A DNA stretch of 16,156 nucleotides from Candidatus Zambryskiibacteriota bacterium (GCA_024654145.1 JANLIM010000071.1:1-16156); one strand, 5' to 3'. Positions 1 through 8,242 are shown, numbered from the stretch's first letter. Notes: generated by a model from the sequence alone, not told the origin. Program-made: numbers and translations.

Positions 1-17
1 AACAACCTCGCATATCG

Positions 18-46
18 AAAGGCCCCGTCACCGGACGGGGCCTTTT
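18..46. terminator. Rho-independent terminator of the Hsp100 operon
   Basis: A perfect 9-bp GC-rich stem (21-29 with 34-42) has a 4-nt ACCG loop. It is flanked by AAA on the left and TTTT on the right, which extends pairing to 12 bp. It lies 9 bp after the stop of the minus-strand ATPase gene. The A and T flanks let it work in both directions; the T run is longer for plus-strand transcripts arriving from the left. Confidence 0.9.
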
Positions 47-54
47 ACATTTCT

Positions 55-2727
55 TTATTTCATTACCGGCTCTTTTCTTGAGATAGTGCTTACTCGCCCC
101 GAACGAGCACTCTTCTTTACATCGAAGGTATACTGACCGTTTGTAAAGTCCACCACAATAGTCCCGCCTGAAAGCACCTTGTTACTAATCATCATAGTTG
201 CTACAGGGTTGAGAATTTTTTCTTGTATAAGTCTCTTTAGAGGTCTCGCACCGTACTGTGGGTTGTAGCCGTCTTTAGAGATTTCTTCAAGCACAGCTTC
301 TGTAACAGAAAGGTCAATCTCCTTCTCCTTCAACCTCTTCTGGATAATATCTATCTGGATACGGGCAATATCTTTGATAGCTTCTCTTGAAAGAACATCG
401 AAAATAATCACGTCATCAAGACGATTCAAGAACTCCGGGCGGAAGTGATCCTTGAGAGTAGAGAGCACCTTCTCTTTGACTGTTTCGTAGTTGGCGTCTT
501 CTCCCTGGCTAAAGCCAATCGACTGCATCTTGTCGATATGCTGTGCACCAATGTTTGAGGTCATGATAATGACCGTATTTTTGAAATTGACTACCCTACC
601 CTTGGCGTCTGTTAGACGACCATTATCAAGAATCTGTAGGAGAATGTTAAACACCTCTGGATGTGCCTTCTCTATCTCGTCGAAGAGGATAACAGAGTAT
701 GGTCGGTGACGAACAGATTCGGCAAAATCAGAACCCTCCTCGAAGCCGACATAGCCGGGCGGAGCACCGATAAGTTTAGAGACTGCATGCTTCTCCATAA
801 GCTCTGACATGTCGACACGTATTAAAGCCTTCTCATCGTCGAACATAAACTCGGCAAGTGCCTTAGTAAGTTCTGTCTTACCAACACCAGTAGGACCAAG
901 GAAGATAAATGAGCCAATAGGGCGATTCGGGTCAGCGATCCCTGCGCGACTACGCTTAATAGTGTCAGCAATCTTACGGACGGCCTCTTCCTGTCCAACG
1001 ATACGCTCATGCAAGTTCTCCTCCATTCGAGAGAGCTTATGTGCTTCCTCTTCGAGCATTCTAAATACTGGAATTCCAGTCCAGCGAGAAACAATCGAGG
1101 CAATGTCAGACGCAGTAATTTCTTCTTTGAGAATTCTCCTTGAGCTCTGGAGTTTTTTTAGTCTCTTTGCTTTTGTCTCAAGTTCTTTCTCAAGAGTAGG
1201 AATTCTGCCGTAGCGCAACTCAGCCGCACGAGAAAGGTCTGCACGCGCTTCTGCCGCATCAGCCTCGATTCGCATTTCTTCTAAATCTTTTTTCACTTCT
1301 TTAATCTCCCCTACTGTTTCCTTTTCGTTTCTCCATTTAAGTTCCAACTCGGAAGTCTTTTCTTTAAAATCTGCTATAGCTTTCTCTATCTCCTTCAAAC
1401 GCGTCTTCACTTTGGAAGTTTTCATTTCCTTTTTCAAAGCTTCTTTTTCAATCTCAAGCTTCATTATCTTAGACTGAGTCTCTTGTAGCACGGGTGGCAT
1501 ATTTTCAAGAGAAATCTTGAGATGTGATGCTGCTTCGTCAATAAGGTCTACTGCTTTGTCTGGTAGGAAGCGGTCAGTGATATAACGACTCGAAAGTGTA
1601 ACAGCTGCTTGAATGGCATCATCAGTAATACGCACTCCATGGTAGAGCTCGTAGCGCTCCTTGAGACCGCGGAGGATGGTCATGGCATCATCTATAGAAG
1701 GTTCCTGGACGTAAACAGGTTGGAAACGGCGAGTAAGCGCTGGGTCCTTTTCAATATGCTTCTGATACTCTTTGAGTGTTGTCGCGCCGATAGCACGAAG
1801 CTCACCACGCGCTAAGGGCGGCTTGAGCATGTTGGAAGCATCCATAGAACCCTCTGCGGCACCTGCTCCGACGATAGTGTGGATCTCGTCGATAAAGAGG
1901 ATGACTTTGCCTTCAGACTTCTCGATTTCTTTTATAATATTTTTTAACCTCTCCTCAAACTCTCCTCTGTATTTGGTACCGGCGATAAGAAGACCCAGGT
2001 CTAAAGAAACCAATTCTTTGTCTTTCAAAGATTCTGGTACGTTACCCGTTGTAATACGAATCGCTAATCCTTCTGCAATAGCTGTTTTACCTACTCCAGC
2101 TTCTCCAATAAGGATTGGATTGTTTTTGGTTCTTCTAGAAAGGATTTGAATAATGCGAGATATTTCTTCATCGCGACCAATAACCGGATCGAGTTTATTA
2201 TTCTTAGCCAATGTAGTCAGAGAACGAGTATATTTTATAAGAGACTTAAACTTTTTAGACTCCTTTGGCTCTTGGGTCTGATTTTTCTTAAGCTCGTCAA
2301 TGACGCGTATAACCATTTGGCGGTCAATCTTAAACTTCATTAAAATGTCGCGTGCTTCTCCAGGCACATCCAAAACAGCGAGGAACAAATGCTCGGTGGA
2401 AACAAACTCATCTCCGAGAGAACTCGCCACTTTGCTTGATGCTTCTATAGTATGGGCAAGCTCGGGCGTGAGATAAATTTGATAAGAAGGAGAAATAGTC
2501 TGGTTTGATTCAGGGCTCTCTATCGAGTCGAGAACAGAATCAGTAAGTAAAATTGTATCCACATCCATTTTTTCAAGAATAGACACGGTCATAGACTCCT
2601 CCTGGAGAAGCAGAGCGGCTAAAAGGTGAATGGGATTAACGTGATTTTGCCCACGCTCAATAGCAAGTTCATGAGCCTTGCGTATAACATCCTTGGCTTT
2701 GGTTGTGAAGTGGTTAAATGGCTGCAT
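55..2727 (-). CDS. clpB: Hsp100 AAA+ ATPase, ClpB-type body with a ClpC-like IGF loop
   Basis: An 890-residue double-ring AAA+ unfoldase/disaggregase. Seen: N-terminal Clp_N repeats (about 1-145); NBD1 with Walker A GEAGVGKT (208-215), pore loop KYRG (252-255) and Walker B ILFIDE (276-281); a coiled-coil middle domain of about 130 residues (405-535) carrying the ClpB signature [13 protein letters not shown]2 with Walker A GPTGVGKT (611-618), pore loop GYVG (658-661), Walker B ILFDE (680-684) and sensor-2 GARPLKR (826-832). NBD1 and the full-length middle domain are ClpB-like. However, IGF at 737-739 sits where ClpC, ClpA and ClpX carry their ClpP-docking tripeptide, which ClpB lacks. The start is supported by AAGGA 5 nt upstream. 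It is the second gene of an operon, 11 nt after the desulfurase-like gene. The Clp/Hsp100 family is certain; the ClpB versus ClpC label is less so. Confidence 0.93.
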   Translation of the reverse strand: MQPFNHFTTKAKDVIRKAHELAIERGQNHVNPIHLLAALLLQEESMTVSILEKMDVDTILLTDSVLDSIESPESNQTISPSYQIYLTPELAHTIEASSKVASSLGDEFVSTEHLFLAVLDVPGEARDILMKFKIDRQMVIRVIDELKKNQTQEPKESKKFKSLIKYTRSLTTLAKNNKLDPVIGRDEEISRIIQILSRRTKNNPILIGEAGVGKTAIAEGLAIRITTGNVPESLKDKELVSLDLGLLIAGTKYRGEFEERLKNIIKEIEKSEGKVILFIDEIHTIVGAGAAEGSMDASNMLKPPLARGELRAIGATTLKEYQKHIEKDPALTRRFQPVYVQEPSIDDAMTILRGLKERYELYHGVRITDDAIQAAVTLSSRYITDRFLPDKAVDLIDEAASHLKISLENMPPVLQETQSKIMKLEIEKEALKKEMKTSKVKTRLKEIEKAIADFKEKTSELELKWRNEKETVGEIKEVKKDLEEMRIEADAAEARADLSRAAELRYGRIPTLEKELETKAKRLKKLQSSRRILKEEITASDIASIVSRWTGIPVFRMLEEEAHKLSRMEENLHERIVGQEEAVRKIADTIKRSRAGIADPNRPIGSFIFLGPTGVGKTELTKALAEFMFDDEKALIRVDMSELMEKHAVSKLIGAPPGYVGFEEGSDFAESVRHRPYSVILFDEIEKAHPEVFNILLQILDNGRLTDAKGRVVNFKNTVIIMTSNIGAQHIDKMQSIGFSQGEDANYETVKEKVLSTLKDHFRPEFLNRLDDVIIFDVLSREAIKDIARIQIDIIQKRLKEKEIDLSVTEAVLEEISKDGYNPQYGARPLKRLIQEKILNPVATMMISNKVLSGGTIVVDFTNGQYTFDVKKSARSGRVSTISRKEPVMK

Positions 2728-2732
2728 ACTTA

Positions 2733-2737
2733 TCCTT
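2733..2737 (-). promoter_or_regulatory. Ribosome binding site of the Hsp100 gene
   Basis: AAGGA on the minus strand ends 5 nt before the ATG at 2727. It fills the 11-nt gap after the upstream stop codon, so the gene is probably translated from the shared mRNA. Confidence 0.7.
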
Positions 2738-2738
2738 T

Positions 2739-3779
2739 TTAGCTATTTATCTCAACCTTGTGAAGAGATTTTAACACATTTGCACATGTTAGACAAAAAA
2801 TTTCTGCTGCTTTTTTTGCCTCTGATTCTGTTGTGAATCTACCTAAAGAAATACGTACTGGAGTCTCGGGTGGTTCTGGTTTATTGGAATTACAAGCGGG
2901 TCCGGCGGACGCCATGACGCCGGCGCGGTCGAGAGCGAGCACAAGGTATTCTGGTAAAATGCCAGGCACGGAAATGTTTACGATATTTGGCAGGGCATGC
3001 TCAACCTCTGCGTGCGGAAGTGCCTCCTTCACCACATCTGCAAACTCTCCCGCTATAGAACTTAGACGTTTAAACTCCGCTTCCCTATCCTTAATCACAA
3101 CCTCGAGCGCTTTTACAAAGCCAGCTATAAGCGGCACGGGAGGTGTACCAAGTGGTGGCAGTTCAAGCTTTACTCCTCTTCTTAAAATAATTGCTCCAAC
3201 ACCTTTAGGCCCATAAAGTTTGGCTGCGTCTAAAGTGATTAAATCGCAAGCGAGCGCTTCGAGAGTGGTGTTGAAATATTGCGCTGTCTGCGAAGCGTCT
3301 ATATGAAGAAGTGGGTAAGATGAATTCTTTTTCTTCCTCTCTTCACGAATATTGCGACCCAACTTGTTGTCTATTGTGACGCTTGAGACCAAGACAAGTT
3401 CTTTGCCCGTTATGCCTTTTGCTGCATCGCTCACCGAAGGATGGCTCTCTGGCTCAATGATAATTTTCCCCGGCTTTACTCCTTTTATAACCAGGACATT
3501 GGCCTCAGTACCACCTGAAGTGAAGATGACGTTCTCGGGAGCAGCACCAAACATTTCTGCAATCTGCTTTCTAAACTTTTCCACTTCCATCTTAACTTTT
3601 ACACCTTCCTCATAAATTGCATTCGGATTATAAAAATCTTTTGACCAATACTTTTCCATTGCAACAAGAACCTCGGGCAGCACCGGAGTAGCGGAAGCAT
3701 AATCAAGAAAAATCCTCCTTGCCCCTCGAAGCTTTAGCGAAGTGGGGTCTTTTGCAAATAAATTTGTGAGGAAATTCAT
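2739..3779 (-). CDS. Class V aminotransferase, cysteine-desulfurase-like (NifS/IscS family)
   Basis: A 346-residue PLP enzyme of the NifS/IscS/Csd family, which moves sulfur from cysteine to Fe-S or tRNA-thiolation acceptors. Seen: TSGGTEAN (88-95), which binds the PLP phosphate; His113 in ESHPSV; Asp161 in DASQTAQ; the PLP lysine Lys187 in [11 protein letters not shown]; a possible persulfide cysteine, Cys296, in GPACNSN; and the C-terminal [12 protein letters not shown]. Two deviations are visible. The usual His before the PLP lysine is Ala186. The usual GGGQE...R-GT block is largely missing and reduced to LGTPP (210-214). It may be a divergent desulfurase or act on another substrate. The start lies 6 nt after an extended -10 box, with no Shine-Dalgarno sequence, so it looks leaderless. 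It is the first gene of the operon with the Hsp100 ATPase. Confidence 0.85.
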   Translation of the reverse strand: MNFLTNLFAKDPTSLKLRGARRIFLDYASATPVLPEVLVAMEKYWSKDFYNPNAIYEEGVKVKMEVEKFRKQIAEMFGAAPENVIFTSGGTEANVLVIKGVKPGKIIIEPESHPSVSDAAKGITGKELVLVSSVTIDNKLGRNIREERKKKNSSYPLLHIDASQTAQYFNTTLEALACDLITLDAAKLYGPKGVGAIILRRGVKLELPPLGTPPVPLIAGFVKALEVVIKDREAEFKRLSSIAGEFADVVKEALPHAEVEHALPNIVNISVPGILPEYLVLALDRAGVMASAGPACNSNKPEPPETPVRISLGRFTTESEAKKAAEIFCLTCANVLKSLHKVEINS

Positions 3780-3785
3780 AGCGAC

Positions 3786-3794
3786 ATTCTAGCA
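3786..3794 (-). promoter_or_regulatory. Extended -10 promoter of the desulfurase/Hsp100 operon
   Basis: Minus strand reads TGC TAGAAT: an extended -10 with a 5/6 match to TATAAT. It ends 6 nt before the ATG at 3779, so transcription should begin at or next to the start codon. No good -35 is seen, as is usual for TGn-type promoters. Confidence 0.55.
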
Positions 3795-4010
3795 TATTTT
3801 TACATCTTATTGACTTTTACAAGTAAGTGTGACTTGCCTTCTACTTTTTCTGCAAGCGCTACTTCACCAGTAACATCTGACGGTGCAGACTGCCGCCATC
3901 ATCAGGCACAAATAAGCCATGTCCGCGGCGAATGCGCCGACCCAGAGATGGGTCGGCGCATCTTCTTTTATCTAAACCAAGCCTAGCTGATGTCAATATT
4001 AAATTCCTTA
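3795..4010. other. Intergenic stretch with a possible gene relic and an orphan hairpin
   Basis: The 299 bp between the two divergent genes hold the two promoter regions and a strong hairpin (listed separately). On the minus strand a start-less open frame of about 33 codons ends with TAA at 3800-3802. Its C-terminal part reads GEVALAEKVEGKSHLLVKVN, which has coding-like composition. It could be the 3' remnant of a lost gene. I see no intact gene here. Confidence 0.4.
3932..3970 (+). terminator. Strong hairpin followed by T-rich tract
   Basis: A perfect 13-bp stem (3932-3944 with 3949-3961) closed by a GAGA tetraloop is followed on the plus strand by CTTCTTTTA. This is a good intrinsic terminator shape. 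No plus-strand gene lies just upstream, so its transcript is unknown. It also separates the desulfurase promoter region from the regulator promoter. Confidence 0.6.
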
Positions 4011-4014
4011 CTCT

Positions 4015-4050
4015 TGTCAACACTTTCTACGATCGCGAAAAGTGTTGACA
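4015..4050. promoter_or_regulatory. 36-bp near-palindromic operator, copy 1 (over the -35 of the regulator)
   Basis: The arms TGTCAACACTTT (4015-4026) and AAAGTGTTGACA (4039-4050) are perfect inverted repeats around a central CGATCG (4030-4035); 15 of 18 pairs match. The right arm contains the TTGACA -35 box of the downstream gene. The same 36-bp element with the same centre recurs at 4627-4662 before infB. Confidence 0.75.
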
Positions 4051-4071
4051 TTGTAATAGAGATGGTAAAAT
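4045..4071 (+). promoter_or_regulatory. Promoter of the PaaX/Cas2-like regulator
   Basis: A perfect TTGACA (4045-4050) is followed 15 nt later by TAAAAT (4066-4071), with AAATTA at the 17-nt spacing as an alternative. The ATG at 4079 begins 8 nt after TAAAAT, so the mRNA would be leaderless or nearly so. The -35 lies inside operator copy 1. Confidence 0.65.
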
Positions 4072-4078
4072 TAGATAA

Positions 4079-4573
4079 ATGAGTTTAAACAAAGAAATTT
4101 TGCGAATTACTGCTAGATACCATCCTCTCGTTTATTCTCAGCTTTATGAATATTTATACGAAGAGACTGTCTATGGTAAAAAATTAAACAAACGTTCTCT
4201 TAGCACAGTGCTAAACAGGATGAAAAGAAATGGGCTTTTGAAAAATAAGGACGGAAAATGGTCCCCTACGGCAGGGGGTCGAGTTTATTTAGAAAAAATT
4301 AATACTGGTATCAAAAAATTTTTCACCCCGGGGACAATAGTCAGTAATAGAAGGAAGTTCAAAAGGATAATTATTGTTTTTGACATTCCAGAGAAGAAAA
4401 GGAGATACCGCGACTGGTTGAGAATGGAGTTGGTTGGATTTGGTTTTACCCTCATACAGAAAAGTGTTTGGTTGGGGCCAGGACTACCTAAAGAGTTTAT
4501 TGAGTATTTAGACGAAGCTGGACTTCTAAAACATATTCGCTTCTTCCATGCTGAAGAAAAAGATTTGATTTAG
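4079..4573 (+). CDS. PaaX-like transcriptional regulator with Cas2-fold C-terminal domain
   Basis: A 164-residue protein. An N-terminal winged helix (about 1-70; NKRSLSTVLNRMKRNGLL looks like the recognition region) is followed by a ferredoxin-like Cas2-type domain (about 95-164) starting RIIIVFDIPEKKRRYRDWLR, with the family's GF.L.QKSVW stretch. PaaX-family repressors have this layout. The C-terminal domain often leads to a Cas2 label, but there is no CRISPR array or other cas gene here. Identical 36-bp near-palindromes overlap its own promoter and that of infB, which suggests autoregulation and control of infB; this is inference. There is no Shine-Dalgarno sequence and the start is close to the expected transcription start. 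Confidence 0.8.
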   Translation: MSLNKEILRITARYHPLVYSQLYEYLYEETVYGKKLNKRSLSTVLNRMKRNGLLKNKDGKWSPTAGGRVYLEKINTGIKKFFTPGTIVSNRRKFKRIIIVFDIPEKKRRYRDWLRMELVGFGFTLIQKSVWLGPGLPKEFIEYLDEAGLLKHIRFFHAEEKDLI

Positions 4574-4576
4574 TTT

Positions 4577-4599
4577 AACGGCTCAATGGTTGAGCCGTT
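4577..4599. repeat. REP-like palindrome, copy A
   Basis: AACGGCTCAA, a TGG loop and TTGAGCCGTT form a 10-bp perfect stem just after the stop codon of the regulator. The same element appears at 9295-9318 and, imperfectly, at 15610-15633. It has no adjacent T run, so it is a poor classical terminator. Confidence 0.7.
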
Positions 4600-4626
4600 G
4601 TAGTCAATTGTCATTGTATTACCCCG

Positions 4627-4662
4627 TGTCAACACTTTTCACGATCGTTGAATTTGTTGACA
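4627..4662. promoter_or_regulatory. 36-bp near-palindromic operator, copy 2 (upstream of infB)
   Basis: It has the same length and the same CGATCG centre (4642-4647) as copy 1. The left 12 bases TGTCAACACTTT are identical to copy 1 and the right arm ends TTGTTGACA; 14 of 18 pairs match. The right arm again provides a TTGACA -35 box. Confidence 0.75.
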
Positions 4663-4685
4663 TTCAATTCTTAGAGCTATTTAAA
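4657..4685 (+). promoter_or_regulatory. Promoter of infB
   Basis: TTGACA (4657-4662) is followed by weak -10 candidates: TATTTA (4678-4683) at 15 nt, the same spacing as the regulator promoter, or TTTAAA (4680-4685) at 17 nt. The resulting leader would be about 35-45 nt, long enough to carry the infB ribosome binding site. Confidence 0.55.
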
Positions 4686-4729
4686 GGGTGTTTTTGCAAC
4701 ACATTTATGTTAAGGTGGGAAGCGCAAAT

Positions 4730-6232
4730 ATGGCTAATTCTCAAGTAAAAGAAAGCATGGTGACCAGGCCGCCGGTTGTCGGCATTTTTGGCCATATCGA
4801 CCACGGCAAGTCGACTCTGATCGACTATATCCGGAAGACTAATATCACCGCCACAGAGGCAGGTGGCATTACTCAGCACGTGAGTGCTTATGAGGTAAAG
4901 AGGCTGAAGAAGGATGGTACCCAAACTAAAATTACTTTTCTAGACACTCCAGGACACGAGGCATTCAAAAGTATTCGTACCCGTGGTGCATCAGTGGCTG
5001 ATATCGCTGTCCTCATCGTCTCTGCAGAAGACGGGGTGAAGCCTCAAACTCTCGAAGTTTTAAAATATATCCTTGAAAGCAAGCTTCCCTACATGGTAGC
5101 CATTACCAAAATAGATAAGCCTTCTGCAGATGTCATGAAAGCTAAACAAAGTCTCGCTGAGAATGGAGTGTTTGTGGAGGGCTACGGAGGCAACACTCCA
5201 GTCGTCGAACTTTCAGCTACCACTGGCGCTGGCGTAGAAGAATTCTTAGACATGATCGACCTTATAGCAGAATTGGAGAACTTCCAGGGCGAAGCGAACC
5301 AGAACGGCTCAGGTATTATCATAGAAAGCAGCCTTGATGCCAAAAGAGGAATCTCCGCTACTGGAATTATCAAAAACGGTACAGTGCACAAAGGCATGTT
5401 TGCGGCAAGTGGTGAAGCTCTCACTCCCCTACGCTTCATCATCGACGCAGAAGGTAATATGTCTGAGGAACTTACCTTCTCTAGCCCAGTAGGGCTTGTA
5501 GGTTGGGATAAACTGCCTCCAATTGGAGCAGAGTTTAAAACTTTTCTAAAAAAGGAAGAGGCTATTTCATACGTAGAAGAGTCTGGCAAGAAACCTATAA
5601 CAGAAAGAGCGCAGACAACAGAGGGAATGACCTATCTGTCTATCATCATCAAGGCTGATACATCTGGAAGCTTGGAGGCAATAGAAAGTGAGTTGGAGAA
5701 AAAGAGCCTTGAAAGAATTGCACCCCGCATAATCATTTCAGGCGTTGGCCACGTAAACGAAAACGACATCAAAGCCGCTGTTGCCACTCCTGGCACAGCC
5801 GTCTTCGGCTTCCATACCAAAATTGATACGCGCGCTACAGCGCTTGCAGAGCGTTCCGGTATAGAGGTACAGAGCTTCAATATTATTTATGAACTTACAG
5901 ACAAAGTAGCTGAACTACTCTCTTCACGCGAGCCAAAAATAGAAGTTGAGGAAGTCTCCGGCACCGCAAAAGTGCTTAAGCTCTTCAGCACCTCCAAGGA
6001 TAAACAAGTCGTAGGAGCTAGGGTACTTAATGGCACCCTTTCAAAGGGCGCAAATATAAAAATCATTAGACGAGAGTCAGAGATAGGCAAAGGTAAGATT
6101 CGCGAGCTTCAGCAAGCCAAGATCGTGGCGGAGAGCGTGAACGAAGGTAGTGAGTTTGGAACTATGATTGAGTCAAAGGCTGAAATTGCCCCAGGAGATA
6201 TACTGGAAGCCTTTACGACAGTGACAAAATAA
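4730..6232 (+). CDS. infB: Translation initiation factor IF-2, short form
   Basis: A 500-residue translational GTPase that brings initiator tRNA to the 30S subunit. Seen from the chosen start: G1 GHIDHGKS (about 21-28), G3 DTPGHEAF, G4 TKIDKP, G5 SATTGAGV, then the beta-barrel and C-terminal domains that bind fMet-tRNA. G1 ends in KST instead of the more common KTS. The long N-terminal region of typical bacterial IF-2 (total often 700-900 residues) is absent, as seen in many reduced bacteria. The ATG at 4730 is preferred over the in-frame GTG at 4688 because AAGGTGGG (4712-4719) lies 10 nt upstream and the extra 14 residues look non-conserved. The promoter carries the same operator as the preceding regulator gene, and rbfA follows 54 nt later. 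Confidence 0.95.
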   Translation: MANSQVKESMVTRPPVVGIFGHIDHGKSTLIDYIRKTNITATEAGGITQHVSAYEVKRLKKDGTQTKITFLDTPGHEAFKSIRTRGASVADIAVLIVSAEDGVKPQTLEVLKYILESKLPYMVAITKIDKPSADVMKAKQSLAENGVFVEGYGGNTPVVELSATTGAGVEEFLDMIDLIAELENFQGEANQNGSGIIIESSLDAKRGISATGIIKNGTVHKGMFAASGEALTPLRFIIDAEGNMSEELTFSSPVGLVGWDKLPPIGAEFKTFLKKEEAISYVEESGKKPITERAQTTEGMTYLSIIIKADTSGSLEAIESELEKKSLERIAPRIIISGVGHVNENDIKAAVATPGTAVFGFHTKIDTRATALAERSGIEVQSFNIIYELTDKVAELLSSREPKIEVEEVSGTAKVLKLFSTSKDKQVVGARVLNGTLSKGANIKIIRRESEIGKGKIRELQQAKIVAESVNEGSEFGTMIESKAEIAPGDILEAFTTVTK

Positions 6233-6237
6233 TTTTC

Positions 6238-6286
6238 AATTTAGAATTTTCAATTTTCAATAAATTTTCATTTAAAATTCTAAATT
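6238..6286. repeat. AT-rich inverted repeat between infB and rbfA
   Basis: AATTTAGAATTTT (6238-6250) is the exact reverse complement of AAAATTCTAAATT (6274-6286), with a 23-nt loop built of TTTTCAA-like units. The right arm ends at the base before the rbfA ATG. No Shine-Dalgarno sequence is present in the gap. Confidence 0.75.
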
Positions 6287-6604
6287 ATGAAAGATAAAAA
6301 AAGAGAAGTAATAGGTGAAATCTTGCACAGACTAGCTGCAAAATTTGTGCTCGAAGAAGGCAGCAAGTCTTCCCTACTCACTATCACCAGAGTTGAGACA
6401 TCTCCCACAGGCAAAGAAGCCAAGATATTTTTTACCACACTTCCCGAAGATCAACAGGATACGGCTTTAAAATTTTTAGAAAGGAAGGCTGGAGATTTCA
6501 AAATGTATGTCCGAGACAATTCTCGTATCGGAATAGTCCCCCATCTCGCTTTTAAAATAGATTTTGGAGAGCGGAATCGCCAGCGTTTGGATACATTATC
6601 CTAA
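6287..6604 (+). CDS. rbfA: Ribosome-binding factor A
   Basis: A 105-residue KH-like protein that assists 16S rRNA maturation in the 30S subunit. Seen: the TITRVETSPTGKEAKIFFTT strand (about 32-51), a middle helix ALKFLERKAGDFK, and the RIGIVPHLAFKIDFGERN segment (about 80-97), which match the RbfA pattern. The C-terminus stops soon after that motif, slightly shorter than many homologues. The start abuts an AT-rich inverted repeat and has no Shine-Dalgarno sequence, so translation may depend on the infB message or on that structure. Its last 53 bp overlap the 3' end of the convergent glycosyltransferase gene. The infB-rbfA order is a common bacterial arrangement. Confidence 0.88.
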   Translation: MKDKKREVIGEILHRLAAKFVLEEGSKSSLLTITRVETSPTGKEAKIFFTTLPEDQQDTALKFLERKAGDFKMYVRDNSRIGIVPHLAFKIDFGERNRQRLDTLS

Positions 6605-8090
6605 GCCAGCGGAGCGCGCTTTCCCTATCCCCTTCGCTTATATAGAGAAGCACCAAGTTCTCTATTGCGCCGTCGTAAGGGTACTTCTGTTTCAAAGATT
6701 CGTAATACATCTCTCTTGCCTCATCGTTTCTTCCCTGCTTCCAATAGACGAGTCCCAGGTTATTTAAACCTTTCGAGTAAACCGGCCTTATTTCCCTACT
6801 TCTCTCAAGCACTTTGGCTGCCTTATCGTATTCACCGTTAAAATAGTAAACAGTACCTGCGTTTGAAAGAGAAAGGACACTCTCTGGGGCACACTTTTTT
6901 GCAGAGAGGAAGAGTCTTTCTTCCGAGAGCCAATCAGATTGTCTGTCAAAAGAAACTATCCCGTACACGAGAATCAAAAGGATAGGTATCCACCTCCACT
7001 TTATTTTAGACAATACCAAAGCCAAAATCATCGCAAGCCCTAAAGAAGGGAAAAAGAATAGTCTCTCCCCTGCTACCGTTCCAATTGGAAACGGAATATT
7101 TGAAACCACTATAAATCCAAAAAAGAGTATTGCTGAGGCAAATGATACAAACGGGTTCTTTTTCCAGAAATATATTATTGATACAAAAGAAGCTATAAGT
7201 ACAGAAAGCCCGAGCATTACCTGAGTGTTAAAGAAAGTTGTAATGACTGGAATCTGATTAAAGGAATAATCGGAGCAAAGATTGGCCGGCCAAAAAGTTT
7301 TTGAAACATACATCCAGAGAATACCTAAGGCTGTGCCAATGCGATGAAGTGGTTCTGCAAAAAGGAGCGAATTCTCAATAACCGAAGTCTCCACACCCAA
7401 GAAATGCTCTGTACCGAGAACAAAGAACCTAAAGAAGAAATAAAGTAATGTGCCCAAAGCAATGCCCGAGATAGGTAGGAAATACTTTTTCCATACATGC
7501 ACCCCGATTGAACCCTCTCTCATCGAGACAAGAATGAGTGTAAGAGGCGCTACAGCAATAGCTGTTTCCTTTGACCCCACGGCAAGGAATGTCCAAAGCC
7601 CTGTAAGCCAGTAAGAAGGCTTCTCTTTAGTTAATTCAAAAAGGGTAAGGAGTAAGAAAAGGAGAGCAAGAAGTTCCGAGCGCCCGGTAATATTGGCCAC
7701 TACCTCCGTATGTATTGGTAAAACAAGAAAAACCAGAGCCGAAAGATACGCAAGCCATTCTTTGTTAAACACCTTTTTTAATAAAACAAAGACCAGAGAA
7801 ACAATGCCAAAGTAAATTAGGAGGTTTACCAGATGAAATCCCCATGCACCCACTCCAAAGACTGAAAAGTTTAACGAATAGCTGAGAAGTGTAACGGGCC
7901 TATATAGCCCAGCATCTATCGTCCAGTACGGGAAACTTAAAACCCGAAATATATTTTCTATGCCAACAAGTAGCGCCTGATGTTCGAGTATCCCTCTATC
8001 GTCGAAAACGAACCCGCCCCAAAGCGATTGTCCGTAAATAATAAAAATGAGAACAAAGAAACTTAAGAAGAAAATATTTTCCTTTTTCAT
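6552..8090 (-). CDS. Multi-TM GT-C glycosyltransferase with C-terminal TPR repeats
   Basis: A 512-residue membrane protein. It resembles the GT-C class, in particular the TMTC/PMT-like mannosyltransferases: a first TM segment (about 6-22), then FVFDDRG with the acidic pair Asp30-Asp31 in the first outer loop, LYRPVT (62-67), and HTEVVANITGRSELLA (127-142), a stretch typical of that group. Roughly ten hydrophobic segments follow up to about residue 390. The C-terminal part (about 400-500) holds two to three TPR units. It probably transfers a lipid-linked sugar to protein or envelope glycan on the outer face of the membrane; the sugar is unknown. It starts 4 nt after the tRNA-Gly gene with no spaced Shine-Dalgarno sequence and ends inside rbfA. 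Confidence 0.8.
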   Translation of the reverse strand: MKKENIFFLSFFVLIFIIYGQSLWGGFVFDDRGILEHQALLVGIENIFRVLSFPYWTIDAGLYRPVTLLSYSLNFSVFGVGAWGFHLVNLLIYFGIVSLVFVLLKKVFNKEWLAYLSALVFLVLPIHTEVVANITGRSELLALLFLLLTLFELTKEKPSYWLTGLWTFLAVGSKETAIAVAPLTLILVSMREGSIGVHVWKKYFLPISGIALGTLLYFFFRFFVLGTEHFLGVETSVIENSLLFAEPLHRIGTALGILWMYVSKTFWPANLCSDYSFNQIPVITTFFNTQVMLGLSVLIASFVSIIYFWKKNPFVSFASAILFFGFIVVSNIPFPIGTVAGERLFFFPSLGLAMILALVLSKIKWRWIPILLILVYGIVSFDRQSDWLSEERLFLSAKKCAPESVLSLSNAGTVYYFNGEYDKAAKVLERSREIRPVYSKGLNNLGLVYWKQGRNDEAREMYYESLKQKYPYDGAIENLVLLYISEGDRESALRWLRIMYPNAGDSALQNLF

Positions 8091-8094
8091 CCTG

Positions 8095-8165
8095 TGCGGC
8101 CAGAGGTAATCGAAACCTCGTCTAATGCTTGGGAAGCACTCATTCTACCACTGAACTATGGCCGC
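8095..8165 (-). tRNA. tRNA-Gly (anticodon CCC)
   Basis: 71 nt that fold as a cloverleaf. The acceptor stem GCGGCCA pairs with TGGCCGC, with discriminator A. The D stem is GTTC/GAAT. The anticodon stem AGTGC/GCATT encloses the loop TTCCCAA, so the anticodon is CCC. The T arm is GAGGT TTCGATT ACCTC. The 3' CCA is not encoded. The next gene on this strand starts 4 nt downstream. Confidence 0.93.
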
Positions 8166-8242
8166 AACTTCACTAAACCATACCCGCTCTTGTGGGCCCA
8201 TACTACCAAATCCGAACCTATTTCCAAAACAACCATTAACTC

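Noticed and set aside
4079..4573. Annotation as CRISPR Cas2
   Set aside because: The N-terminal winged helix, the operator-like palindromes and the absence of any CRISPR array or other cas gene favour a PaaX-type regulator; only the C-terminal fold is Cas2-like.
4577..4599. Palindrome as the terminator of the regulator gene
   Set aside because: There is no T run after the stem and the same palindrome occurs elsewhere, including inside a gene, so a repeat family is the better explanation.
4688..4729. Upstream GTG start for IF-2
   Set aside because: It lies within the predicted promoter and start region, lacks a ribosome binding site, and the added residues are unlike IF-2; the ATG at 4730 has a spaced AAGGTGGG.
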